Source: an uncultured Prevotellaceae bacterium (GTDB lineage Bacteria > Bacteroidota > Bacteroidia > Bacteroidales > Muribaculaceae). Taken from it: 38,075 nt of DNA. The notes beneath the pieces are model-generated. The model saw only the letters and a program-made list of their open reading frames with translations. It ran no database searches and was not told the DNA's origin. Shown here piece by piece: positions 8,328-15,882 of this stretch (within the stretch, counting starts at the first letter, position 1; each line of letters begins with the position of its first letter). A program made the translations under genes and the position numbers. The stretch spans positions 1 through 38,075 of the forward strand of contig ONRP01000045.1 of NCBI GenBank assembly GCA_900320245.1. The letters run 5' to 3'.

Positions 8328-10047
8328 AATAGGTCTTGTTTTTGACTTTGCGTTGCAGCAGTTCATTGTCTTTATCGTTCTCCAGGGCCTTGGTCCATTG
8401 CTCGATGGCGGCTTCTTTCTCACCGTTGAACCACAGGATGTCCCCGTAGTGTTCCAGCACGACTTCGTTGTCCTCTTTGTCCACCAGGCGCTTGATTTGT
8501 TCCAGCGCCTTGGCATAGTCCTTCTTGGCAAAGAACACCCAGGCATAGGTGTCGATGTAGTTGACGTTTTCGGGTTCATATTTCAAGGCCAGTGCCGACA
8601 TTTGCTCGGCATGGTCCAGGTCCCTGCCACGCTGGGCGAGGAAGTAGGCATAGTTGTTGAGCGCTCCTGAGTTGATGGGGTCGAGGGCCAGGGCACTCTC
8701 ATAGTACTCGATGCACTTCTCGTCATCTTTCATCTCGCTGTAGATGTCTCCCATGCCCGTCAGAATCTCGGCGCGAGTCTCGAGGTCGGTCGAATCCACC
8801 ATGGCGAGGGTTTTCTGATACGCTTCTATCGCCTTGTCATATTCCTTCATCTGGTAATAGCATCCCGCGACGTAACGGCGCAGGTCCAGATGGTTAGGAT
8901 TATACTCCAAGGCTTTCTCCGAGGCTTTGACGGCGCCTGCATAGTTGTCGTCCAGCATATTCAGGATGACCATGTTGCGCCACCCGTCGGCATCGGTGGG
9001 GTTCACGTCCAGGCTGTAGCCCAGTTGCTCGATGGCTCCTTTGATGTCTTCTTTGGCATACAGGTACTCGCTGTAGAGTTGGTGGATGCTGTGTTCGTGG
9101 GGATGCTGCTGGATGAGCACCGTGAACAGGTCGTTGATGCGCTGTGTCGTGTCTTCAACGGCAAGGTGCTGGCGGATGTAGCCCAGCAGGACGTCAAGTT
9201 TGTCTTCCAGGTCCAGTTGCTGGGCCGTGAGTGCATTGTAGATTTGCTGTTCATAGCCGGCGCTGTCGCCCAGTTGATTGTAGAAATCGGCACGGGCAAG
9301 ATAGACGGTGCCGTTGTCGGGCTCGTATTTCTGGGCGAGGTCCAGGTAATGGAAGGCGCTGTCGGTCATTCCGTAGTGCATGAACATATTGCCCATCGAG
9401 ATGTTGTAGTCGGCATTCTCGGGCGCCTGGTAGAGCAGGTGCCTCATCTCGTTGAGCGCGCCGATGCTGTCGTTCATGGCCTCGTAGTTGGAGATTTTGC
9501 CTGCGGTGATTTGGATATTGTCACCGAACAGGTGGGCGATGCTGTCGAGAGTCTCGTTGCTCTGTTCATAGTTGCCCGAACGCGAGTAGGCCTCGGCCAA
9601 CCGCACCTGCAGTTCAAGGCGGTTGGGATTGTGCTCGTTGAGCAGTTTGATGGCGCGCAGGGCCTCTTCGGGGTCGCCCAACTGCATGTTGGCGTCGCTG
9701 TAGAACGTCGTCTCATACATGTCTTCGGGCTGGGCCTCAAAGTGCTCCTTCATCAGCGCCAGGCCTTGTTCACAGCGCTCCTTGGTCGTGTTGTTCATCT
9801 TGAGCAGGCACATTCCCATATAGAACGACACGGCAGTGTTGCCCGAGTCAATCGAGTGGGCATGGGACAGCAGTTCATAGAAAGCGTCAAAGTTCCCCTT
9901 GTTCTTCTGGTTCTGCGCTTCGACGAAGATATATTCCGCTTTGCGCTGGTCGGCAAGGCTGACACCTTTGGTAGCAGACTCTTTTTTGCCGGCCATCGAT
10001 GTCAGTGCAATCAGCACAATCGCTATTATCGCAAAATGTCGTTTCAT
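8317..10047 (-). CDS. Tetratricopeptide repeat protein, exported
   Basis: This 576-aa protein consists of a signal peptide and many TPR units. The start at 10045-10047 (ATG, MKRHFAIIAIVLIALTSMAG) is preferred over a TTG two codons upstream, because it begins the signal sequence directly. TPR helices are recognisable throughout, for example EALRAIKLLNEHNPNRLELQ, ALEYNPNHLDLRRYVAGCYY, YDKAIEAYQKTLAMVDS and CIEYYESALALDPINSGALN. It probably acts as a periplasmic scaffold for protein-protein contacts; the partner is unknown. Its 3' end overlaps the DUF4292 gene by 11 nt, and dut lies upstream across a heptamer repeat tract. Confidence 0.9.
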   Translation of the reverse strand: MKRHFAIIAIVLIALTSMAGKKESATKGVSLADQRKAEYIFVEAQNQKNKGNFDAFYELLSHAHSIDSGNTAVSFYMGMCLLKMNNTTKERCEQGLALMKEHFEAQPEDMYETTFYSDANMQLGDPEEALRAIKLLNEHNPNRLELQVRLAEAYSRSGNYEQSNETLDSIAHLFGDNIQITAGKISNYEAMNDSIGALNEMRHLLYQAPENADYNISMGNMFMHYGMTDSAFHYLDLAQKYEPDNGTVYLARADFYNQLGDSAGYEQQIYNALTAQQLDLEDKLDVLLGYIRQHLAVEDTTQRINDLFTVLIQQHPHEHSIHQLYSEYLYAKEDIKGAIEQLGYSLDVNPTDADGWRNMVILNMLDDNYAGAVKASEKALEYNPNHLDLRRYVAGCYYQMKEYDKAIEAYQKTLAMVDSTDLETRAEILTGMGDIYSEMKDDEKCIEYYESALALDPINSGALNNYAYFLAQRGRDLDHAEQMSALALKYEPENVNYIDTYAWVFFAKKDYAKALEQIKRLVDKEDNEVVLEHYGDILWFNGEKEAAIEQWTKALENDKDNELLQRKVKNKTYYEK

Positions 10048-10051
10048 TCTC

Positions 10052-10107
10052 AACTGATAACTGATAACTCTTAACTGTTAACTGTTAACTCTTAACTCCT
10101 AACTCCT
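10052..10107. repeat. Tandem heptamer repeat between dut and the TPR gene
   Basis: Eight consecutive heptamers of the form AACTnnt fill the gap: AACTGAT twice, AACTCTT, AACTGTT twice, AACTCTT, AACTCCT twice. On the transcribed minus strand they read as AGTTAGG/AGTTAAG/AGTTAAC-type units. They begin 2 nt from the dut stop and end 4 nt before the TPR ATG. Repeats of this type can expand or contract, which would change the spacing upstream of the TPR start. Confidence 0.85.
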
Positions 10108-10109
10108 AA

Positions 10110-10553
10110 CTACTTTGTTCCCGTGTGGCCGAATCCGCCTGCACCACGTTCGGTCTCGTCCAGGTCGTCGACGAGTGTCCACTCCACCGTGCTGTGACGG
10201 CCCACGACCATCTGGCAGATGCGCTCGCCGTCCTCGATGGTCTGTGGCTCGTTGCTCAGGTTGACGATGATGACGCCCACCTCGCCGCGGTAGTCGGCAT
10301 CGATGGTGCCTGGGGTGTTAAGCACAGTCAATCCATGTTTCAGCGCCAATCCGCTGCGGGGCCTGATTTGGCACTCATAGCCCTCGGGCAGGGCGATGTA
10401 GATGCCCGTGTGCACCAGTGCCCGCTCCAGGGGTTGCAGCGTCAAGGGCTCTGCAAGCCACGCACGCAGGTCCATGCCGGCGCTCATCGAGGTGCCGTAG
10501 GATGGCAACTCATGCGGGCCGCGGTTCACTATCTTCACATTTATCTTCTCCAT
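10110..10553 (-). CDS. dut: Deoxyuridine 5'-triphosphate nucleotidohydrolase (dUTPase)
   Basis: The enzyme hydrolyses dUTP to dUMP and pyrophosphate, which keeps uracil out of DNA and supplies dUMP for thymidylate synthesis. The 147-aa protein has all five motifs of the trimeric family in order: [42 protein letters not shown] and the C-terminal P-loop-like arm [11 protein letters not shown]. The substrate-discriminating beta-hairpin and catalytic Asp are in GTIDADYRG. The length is normal. A minus-strand -7-like TACTTTTG at 10577-10584 lies 24 nt before the ATG. Downstream genes on the same strand are TPR, DUF4292 and a TonB-dependent receptor. Confidence 0.97.
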   Translation of the reverse strand: MEKINVKIVNRGPHELPSYGTSMSAGMDLRAWLAEPLTLQPLERALVHTGIYIALPEGYECQIRPRSGLALKHGLTVLNTPGTIDADYRGEVGVIIVNLSNEPQTIEDGERICQMVVGRHSTVEWTLVDDLDETERGAGGFGHTGTK

Positions 10554-10576
10554 AATCTATGATTGGTTACAAACTG

Positions 10577-10584
10577 CAAAAGTA
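10577..10584 (-). promoter_or_regulatory. -7 element upstream of dut
   Basis: The minus strand reads TACTTTTG (TAnnTTTG consensus), 24 nt upstream of the dut ATG. The nearest TTG is only 15 nt further upstream, shorter than usual, so the -33 half is uncertain. Confidence 0.5.
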
Positions 10585-10749
10585 CATCAAAAACGCTTAC
10601 AACCATCATTTGAAACCTTTTTTAAATGTCATTGGCCATCAATGGCTATAAATGCGCCCAGAATTGTGCTGATGGGTTCTGCCCACTGTCCATTATTTAG
10701 ACAATTTTTCGTGTTTTTACTGAAATCGGTCTTTTTTTTGAGGAAATAG

Positions 10750-10781
10750 TTTGGCAAGATTGGTTCGCAGACATAACTTTG
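10750..10781 (+). promoter_or_regulatory. Promoter of the S41-type protease gene
   Basis: TTTG at 10750-10753, a 20-nt spacer and TAACTTTG at 10774-10781 form a near-ideal Bacteroidota promoter. The ATG lies 28 nt downstream. Confidence 0.8.
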
Positions 10782-10809
10782 TAGCAGAAAAACCAATCTC
10801 TGAACGATC

Positions 10810-11874
10810 ATGAAAAGAGTATTGTATTTAGTTTTATGTCTGATGGCAGGCATGGTGGCGATGGCCCAGTCGCCCGGATTGACTATCGGTCAGCAACTTG
10901 AGGACTATGACCTCACCGTGAAGTACATCGAGGATAACTATGCCGGTTTTCCTGACAAAGTCGTTGACAACACGCGTGCTGCCTATGAGGCTATGAAATA
11001 CCGGCTGCGTGACAAGGTCGTCGGCGGTGAGAGCACCGCATGGGATGCACTCGCACAATATACGGCTTGGTTCAACGACCGTCATTTGCGTTTGCAAGGT
11101 TCTTTCTTGAATGAGGATGGCCACTGGAGAGGCTATACCAATCAGTACTGGCTCCGTCAAGAGATTTATTATGACGAACTGATGGACGAGTACGACCCGA
11201 AACCTGTTGCCTGCAAGGTGACGGATAAGACGTTCCTGATCCGTTTCCCGACTTGTGACATGGAACTGCTTGACCTGAAATGGGTTAAGAATTCAATCAA
11301 ACTGTTCAAGAAGTCCCATTGCGAGAATCTTATCATCGATATCCGTGGTAATGGTGGTGGCGCTGATGCGATGTTTGATCCGTTCTTAAACCTGCTTTAC
11401 GACCATGCTGGTACTATCACCGGTGCGGAAATCCGCAACACTCCGCAGAATCGTGAATATCTGGTAGAGCATAAAATGCGAAAACGGCTGCAAAGAATAT
11501 TGGCACAGAATCCCGATGTGGAATTTATGGCCTATTCTAATGAAATCTTATCTGGAGGAAAGAAGACCAACGCTGTTCGCAGGGCCGCTCTGATCATCGA
11601 TGATGGCGTTTGGAGTGCTGGTGAACAAATGGTATTATGCATGAAGGCATGTAGCGACCGTGTCACTCTTTATGGCCGTGACAATACGGGAGGTTGTCTG
11701 GATTATTCTAATTTGGCATATCTGAAGTTTAAATATGGTGATTCGTATTTTTCAGTCCCTATGACGCGAAGAATAGGCCTTCCCGAGACCTCCATCGACG
11801 CCACAGGCATTGCCCCCGATGTGCGCATCCCGTTGCCACTGCCCGCCCGCTTGACCGACAACATCGACGAGTGA
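10810..11874 (+). CDS. Secreted S41 family (C-terminal processing type) peptidase
   Basis: This is a serine peptidase-like protein of 354 aa with a signal peptide (MKRVLYLVLCLMAGMVAMAQ), probably acting in the periplasm or at the cell surface. The N-terminal helical part (about 25-100) includes DLTVKYIEDNYAGFPDKV and an AWFNDRHLRLQG segment. The tail-protease core has LIIDIRGNGGGADAMFDPFL (about 177-196) and the nucleophile region DDGVWSAGEQMVLCMKA, where Ser matches the catalytic Ser of the SAAE/SAGE motif. It then continues as TLYGRDNTGG. A separate PDZ domain is not evident, so it is more like the tricorn/CtpA-type peptidases found in Bacteroidales than classical CtpA. The substrate is unknown. 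It has its own promoter. Confidence 0.85.
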   Translation: MKRVLYLVLCLMAGMVAMAQSPGLTIGQQLEDYDLTVKYIEDNYAGFPDKVVDNTRAAYEAMKYRLRDKVVGGESTAWDALAQYTAWFNDRHLRLQGSFLNEDGHWRGYTNQYWLRQEIYYDELMDEYDPKPVACKVTDKTFLIRFPTCDMELLDLKWVKNSIKLFKKSHCENLIIDIRGNGGGADAMFDPFLNLLYDHAGTITGAEIRNTPQNREYLVEHKMRKRLQRILAQNPDVEFMAYSNEILSGGKKTNAVRRAALIIDDGVWSAGEQMVLCMKACSDRVTLYGRDNTGGCLDYSNLAYLKFKYGDSYFSVPMTRRIGLPETSIDATGIAPDVRIPLPLPARLTDNIDE

Positions 11875-11906
11875 TAACTTTACATTGCAATTTTGGATAT
11901 AATAAT

Positions 11907-11937
11907 AAAGTGATTATCAATTTTCGATGATCACTTT
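11907..11937 (+). terminator. Hairpin after the S41 gene, overlapping the next promoter
   Basis: AAAGTGAT (11907-11914) pairs with ATCACTTT (11930-11937), followed by TTG. Because the T-run of the hairpin is also the -33 TTTG of the dgt promoter, the two signals share bases. Confidence 0.5.
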
Positions 11938-11968
11938 TTGATAATTAATGGGATTGTTGTTACTTTTG
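11937..11968 (+). promoter_or_regulatory. Promoter of dgt
   Basis: TTTG at 11937-11940, a 20-nt spacer and TACTTTTG at 11961-11968 match the consensus. The expected transcription start (about 11975) lies only about a dozen nt before the ATG at 11987, so the mRNA leader would be very short. Confidence 0.75.
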
Positions 11969-11986
11969 TGCAAAATTTGGAACGAA

Positions 11987-13327
11987 ATGTCACAACAACG
12001 CATGAATTGGAACCGCTTGATATCCGACAAGCGACTGGGACTGGAACATTACCACGACGAGAAGGGTGGGGGAGTGCGCAGCGACTTCGAGCGCGACTAT
12101 GACCGCCTGGTATTCTCCTCGCCATTTCGCCGCCTGCAGAACAAGACGCAGGTGTTTCCGCTGCCCGACAGCATCTTTGTGCACAACAGGCTGACACACA
12201 GCCTGGAAGTGTCGAGCGTGGGCAAGTCGATGGCCCGCGAGGTGGTCAAGCGACTGATGCCGCGCTATGCTGGCGAGGCGTGGGCCGACAAGTTGCGTGA
12301 CATCGGCGAGATCGTCGCTGCTGCGTGTCTGGCACATGACCTGGGCAACCCGCCGTTCGGCCATTCGGGCGAGAAGACCATCGGCGCCTACTTCAGCGAG
12401 GGTAAGGGCTTGGAATTCAAGGATAAATTTACCATCGAACAGTGGAATGACCTCATCCACTTCGAGGGCAATGCCAACTCGTTTCGTACGCTCGTGCACC
12501 AGTTCAAGGGTCGGCGCCCGGGCGGCTTTGCCATGACCTACTCGACGCTGGCTGCCATCGTGAAGTATCCCTATTCGTCAATGTATGCCGGCGAGAAGGG
12601 CAAGTTCGGCTTTTTCACTACCGAGAAAGATATCTTCAGCCGCATTGCCGACGAGTTGGGCCTCATCCGTCTTGACCACGATCGCTACTGCCGTCATCCC
12701 CTCGTCTATATCGTCGAGGCGGCCGACGACATCTGCTACCAGATCATGGACATCGAGGATGGCCACAAACTCAAAATCATCGGCACCGACGAGACCATCG
12801 ACCTGCTGCTCGGCTTCTTTGACGACGAGCGCAAGGCCCACCTGCGTGAACACATGGGTCGCGTTGCCGACCCCAACGAGAAGATTGCCTACCTGCGTTC
12901 CTGCATCGTAGGCCTGCTGGTGGAGCAGTGTGCTGCAGCCTTTGCCGAGCATGAGGAGGATATCATGGAGGGGCGCTTCGTGGGTGGCCTGATTGACTGC
13001 ATCGACCCGCTGCCGGCAGAGGCCTATCGTGCCTGCAGCGCTTTGGCCCAGGAGCGTCTTTACCGCGCCAGTTATGTCGTCGATGTGGACCTGGCCGGTA
13101 ACCGCATCATCAACCTGTTGCTCGAGAAACTCATCGAGGCTGTCATGCACCCCGAGCGCAACTACTCGCAGTTGCTGATGAACAAGTTCCCCCAGCAGTA
13201 TGACGTGCACGCCCCCACGCTGTTCGAGCAGGTGCAGGCCGTGCTCGACCACATCAGTGCGATGACCGACGTCTATGCCTTGAACCTCTACCGCCAACTC
13301 GACGGCATTTCCATCCCCACAGTATAA
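11987..13327 (+). CDS. dgt: Deoxyguanosinetriphosphate triphosphohydrolase (dGTPase)
   Basis: The enzyme converts dGTP to deoxyguanosine and triphosphate, which balances dNTP pools. The HD-domain core is clear: RLTHSLEVSSVGKSMARE, then the metal-binding CLAHDLGNPPFGHSGEK, and LIHFEGNANSFRTLVH. Later come YIVEAADDICYQIMDIEDG and a long helical C-terminal region. I chose ATG 11987 (MSQQRMNWNRLIS, 446 aa) because an upstream in-frame ATG at 11948 lies inside the promoter; ATG 12002 (MNWNRLISDKRLG) is also possible. The family member is of the longer, Dgt type-1-like kind. It converges with GH92, only 20 nt away. Confidence 0.94.
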   Translation: MSQQRMNWNRLISDKRLGLEHYHDEKGGGVRSDFERDYDRLVFSSPFRRLQNKTQVFPLPDSIFVHNRLTHSLEVSSVGKSMAREVVKRLMPRYAGEAWADKLRDIGEIVAAACLAHDLGNPPFGHSGEKTIGAYFSEGKGLEFKDKFTIEQWNDLIHFEGNANSFRTLVHQFKGRRPGGFAMTYSTLAAIVKYPYSSMYAGEKGKFGFFTTEKDIFSRIADELGLIRLDHDRYCRHPLVYIVEAADDICYQIMDIEDGHKLKIIGTDETIDLLLGFFDDERKAHLREHMGRVADPNEKIAYLRSCIVGLLVEQCAAAFAEHEEDIMEGRFVGGLIDCIDPLPAEAYRACSALAQERLYRASYVVDVDLAGNRIINLLLEKLIEAVMHPERNYSQLLMNKFPQQYDVHAPTLFEQVQAVLDHISAMTDVYALNLYRQLDGISIPTV

Positions 13328-13347
13328 AAACTGAGGACTACCAAGGC

Positions 13348-15576
13348 CTAAGGGCGCTTCTCGCTCATGACAAATTCCAGCGTTCCACCCGCCATGATGT
13401 CTTGATGCTTGAGTTTGAAACCCTGTAGCCGCTTGCCGTTCAGGCGGATTTCCTTGACGTATATACCCTTGTCGCCCTTGCGGACGATGGTGAACTCCTT
13501 GTTGCCAGCCAAGTGCAGCGTGGCACGCTGGAACAGTGGCGTGCCGGTGACATATTCGGCAGCGCCCGCATTGAAGGGGTAGAAGCCTAATGCCGAGAAA
13601 ATGTACCAGGCCGACATCTGTCCACAGTCATCGTTGCCCGCATAGCCTGCCGGTGTGGCATTATAGAATTCGGAGCGCACTTGGTTGACCAGTTCTTGAG
13701 TGCGCCAGGGGCGACCGGCGAAGTTATAGAAATAGACGGTGTGGTGGCTGGGCTCGTTGCCGTGGGCATACTGGCCGATAAACGCCGAGGCATTGCCGTT
13801 AGTCTCACGGTTGGCGGTAGTGAGGCTGAAGTTCTCATCCAGTTTTTTCAGAAATGCTTTCTTGCCACCCATCAGTTCGATGAATTGCTCGGGTGCGTGA
13901 GGCACAAACCACAAGTATTGCCATGCGTTCCCCTCAATAAAACTGTTGTCCTCATAACTGAGCGGGTCAAATGGCTCGGCCCATTGTCCCTTGTCGTCAC
14001 GCGCTCTGAAGAACCCCGTTTTTTCATCATACAGGTTTTTATAGTAAGCCGCCCTATGGGCAAAGTGTTGATAGTCGTCCTTGTGCCCCAAACGTGCGGC
14101 AACGGCAGCGACGCACCAGTCGTCAAATGCCTGCTCCAGTGTGATGGAAACCGAAGATCCTTGCTTGTTGCAGGGCATGTAGCCCAGTTTTTCCCACAGG
14201 TCAAACGGCGAGTTGGTGTGCGGCCTCGTGCTGCTCTCGACCATCGCTCGATAGGCTTTCTCGACATCGATGCCGGGCAGGTCGGCGAGAATGGCGTCGG
14301 CGATGACTGGGATGGCATGGTTGCCTATCATGCAGTAGTTCTCTTGTCCCCACAGGTCCCAGATGGGCAGGTAGCCATAGGTCTCGTGATGGCGCACCAT
14401 GTCGTTCACAAACTGAGCCGCCAAGTCGGGTTTGAGCAAGAGGTAAAGCGGATGCGCGGCGCGGAAGGTGTCCCACAGCGAGAATGTGGAGTGGTAACTT
14501 TGGCCCTTGGGCATCTGGCGTATCTCGTAGTTGGTGTCCATGTATCGGCCATCGACATCGCTCATGGTGTTGGGCTGCAGCAACACGTGGTAGAGTCCGG
14601 TGTAGAAGATCTGCTTTTGCTCATCAGTGCCGTCAATGTCGATGCATGAGAGTTGCCGCTGCCACTCGTCGTGGGCTTGACGGACATATAGGTCAAAGTC
14701 CCAGCCCGGGGCTTCGGCGGCGAGGTTTCGGCGCGCTCCGTCGATATCGACAGCAGAGAGGGCAACCTTGACCGTCAGTTGGCTGTCACCTGCGGTGTCA
14801 AACGACAGGGCGCAGCGCAGTGTGCGCCCGTTGATGACCGTAGCATCGCCCACTGTGCGCGTGCCGTCCATGAGCAGGTGGCCGGTGATGGGACGGGAAA
14901 ATTCGGCGCGGAAATAGACTTTGCGCAGTTTGGCCCATCCGGTGATGACGCGGTAGCCTTCCACCGTGTGGTCATCGACAAGGCGGAGTTGGGCTTGGAT
15001 GATGTCATAACTGCGGCGCCCGCTATAATAGGCCTGGCCGCGAAAGGTGGAGTGGTCGAGGTCAAGAATGACCTGTTGCGGCTTCCCTTGGGGGAAAGTA
15101 TAGTGGTGGATGCCGGTATGGGTGGTGGCGCTGAGTTCGGCTTTTACTCCGCTTTCCTGAAGTAAAACCCAATAGTATCCTGGACGTGCCGCTTCTTGGT
15201 CGTGCGAGAAAGTCTGCCCGAAGTTGCCTGTCGCCAGATACTCTGGAGTCACCTTCCAGGTCACTGGCATGAGCGAGACGTCAAACAGGTCGGTACAGCC
15301 CGTGCCGCTCAAGTGGGTGTGCGAGATAGCGTAGATGCTGTCACGGTTGTAGTCATAGCCAGAGCAGGGATCCCAGGTCACCATCTGTTCGGTGTCGGGA
15401 CTCACCTGCACCATTCCCTGTGGCATCGTGGCTCCGGGGAACGTGCTGCCGCTCAAGGCGCCGGTGGAATCGGTCTGCGTGCCGATAAACGGATTGACAA
15501 ATCGGGTGTAATCGGTTGCAGTGGCTTGGAGCAGCATTGTGCTCCACAAGGCAAGGAATAAGATAGTCTGTTTCAT
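13348..15576 (-). CDS. GH92 family glycosidase (probable exo-alpha-mannosidase)
   Basis: GH92 enzymes are calcium-dependent exo-acting alpha-mannosidases of host or yeast glycans. The 742-aa protein has a signal peptide (MKQTILFLALWSTMLLQATA). The family N-terminal signature is VNPFIGT followed by GSTFPGATMPQGMVQVSPDT, then SHTHLSGTGC. The central part has the RQMPKGQSYHSTFSLWDTFR segment. The C-terminal (alpha/alpha)6 region contains GNEPSHHTVYFYNFAGRPWR, with the catalytic-site Glu and His pair, and AGNDDCGQMSAWYIFSALGFYP. Length and motifs are complete. It is not next to SusC/SusD genes, so it is not in a classical polysaccharide utilisation locus. Confidence 0.94.
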   Translation of the reverse strand: MKQTILFLALWSTMLLQATATDYTRFVNPFIGTQTDSTGALSGSTFPGATMPQGMVQVSPDTEQMVTWDPCSGYDYNRDSIYAISHTHLSGTGCTDLFDVSLMPVTWKVTPEYLATGNFGQTFSHDQEAARPGYYWVLLQESGVKAELSATTHTGIHHYTFPQGKPQQVILDLDHSTFRGQAYYSGRRSYDIIQAQLRLVDDHTVEGYRVITGWAKLRKVYFRAEFSRPITGHLLMDGTRTVGDATVINGRTLRCALSFDTAGDSQLTVKVALSAVDIDGARRNLAAEAPGWDFDLYVRQAHDEWQRQLSCIDIDGTDEQKQIFYTGLYHVLLQPNTMSDVDGRYMDTNYEIRQMPKGQSYHSTFSLWDTFRAAHPLYLLLKPDLAAQFVNDMVRHHETYGYLPIWDLWGQENYCMIGNHAIPVIADAILADLPGIDVEKAYRAMVESSTRPHTNSPFDLWEKLGYMPCNKQGSSVSITLEQAFDDWCVAAVAARLGHKDDYQHFAHRAAYYKNLYDEKTGFFRARDDKGQWAEPFDPLSYEDNSFIEGNAWQYLWFVPHAPEQFIELMGGKKAFLKKLDENFSLTTANRETNGNASAFIGQYAHGNEPSHHTVYFYNFAGRPWRTQELVNQVRSEFYNATPAGYAGNDDCGQMSAWYIFSALGFYPFNAGAAEYVTGTPLFQRATLHLAGNKEFTIVRKGDKGIYVKEIRLNGKRLQGFKLKHQDIMAGGTLEFVMSEKRP

Positions 15577-15882
15577 ATCGATAGCGTAGCAGTTGTTTTG
15601 TCACATTTGGATAAATTTGGCTGCGCCTAAGCAATTGATAGAACACTCTCATTGCGTTCGGCTTGCACATAATTTGTGGTGACAAAATTAAAAAAAATTA
15701 GCGCAATTCGAATAAAGAACAAAAGAATCATTATTTTTTGTGTTGAGATGTAGCCGAATTTATCCAAAAACCACAGTTTTTTAGTAATTTTGCAGCAAAA
15801 TTTGTGAAAGCCGAATACCATAAAGTTCACTTTAATGGTTGAGGCGCTGCCAAATTTATCTAATTAATAAAAAAGTGACTTA
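15577..15882. promoter_or_regulatory. Divergent intergenic region GH92/hflX with shared motif
   Basis: No gene is present. A motif of the form AGGCGCwGCCAAATTTATC occurs on the minus strand at 15610-15628, upstream of GH92, and on the plus strand at 15842-15860, upstream of hflX. Extended by three bases at its 3' end, each copy runs 22 bp (15607-15628 and 15842-15863). They lie 30 and 19 bp before the respective ATG codons. A third, shorter copy (AGCCGAATTTATCCAAA) is on the plus strand at 15752-15768. -7-like elements are TAATTTTG at 15785-15792 (plus) and TAATTTTG on the minus strand at 15683-15690. The copies are read as a shared regulatory or leader element, by inference. Confidence 0.55.
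15785..15792 (+). promoter_or_regulatory. -7 element upstream of hflX
   Basis: TAATTTTG fits the TAnnTTTG consensus 90 nt upstream of the hflX ATG. No TTG lies at the proper distance upstream, so the call rests on the -7 only. Confidence 0.45.

Noticed and set aside
8328-8579. Extended N-terminus of the DUF4292 lipoprotein frame
   Set aside because: The extra codons overlap the TPR gene in another frame and place the signal peptide internally; ATG at 8327 gives the proper lipobox position.
10629-10853. 74-codon minus-strand frame between dut and the S41 gene
   Set aside because: It covers the S41 promoter and start on the opposite strand and shows no family pattern.
11948-11986. Upstream ATG of dgt
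   Set aside because: It lies inside the TTTG-N20-TACTTTTG promoter, so it would not be in the transcript.
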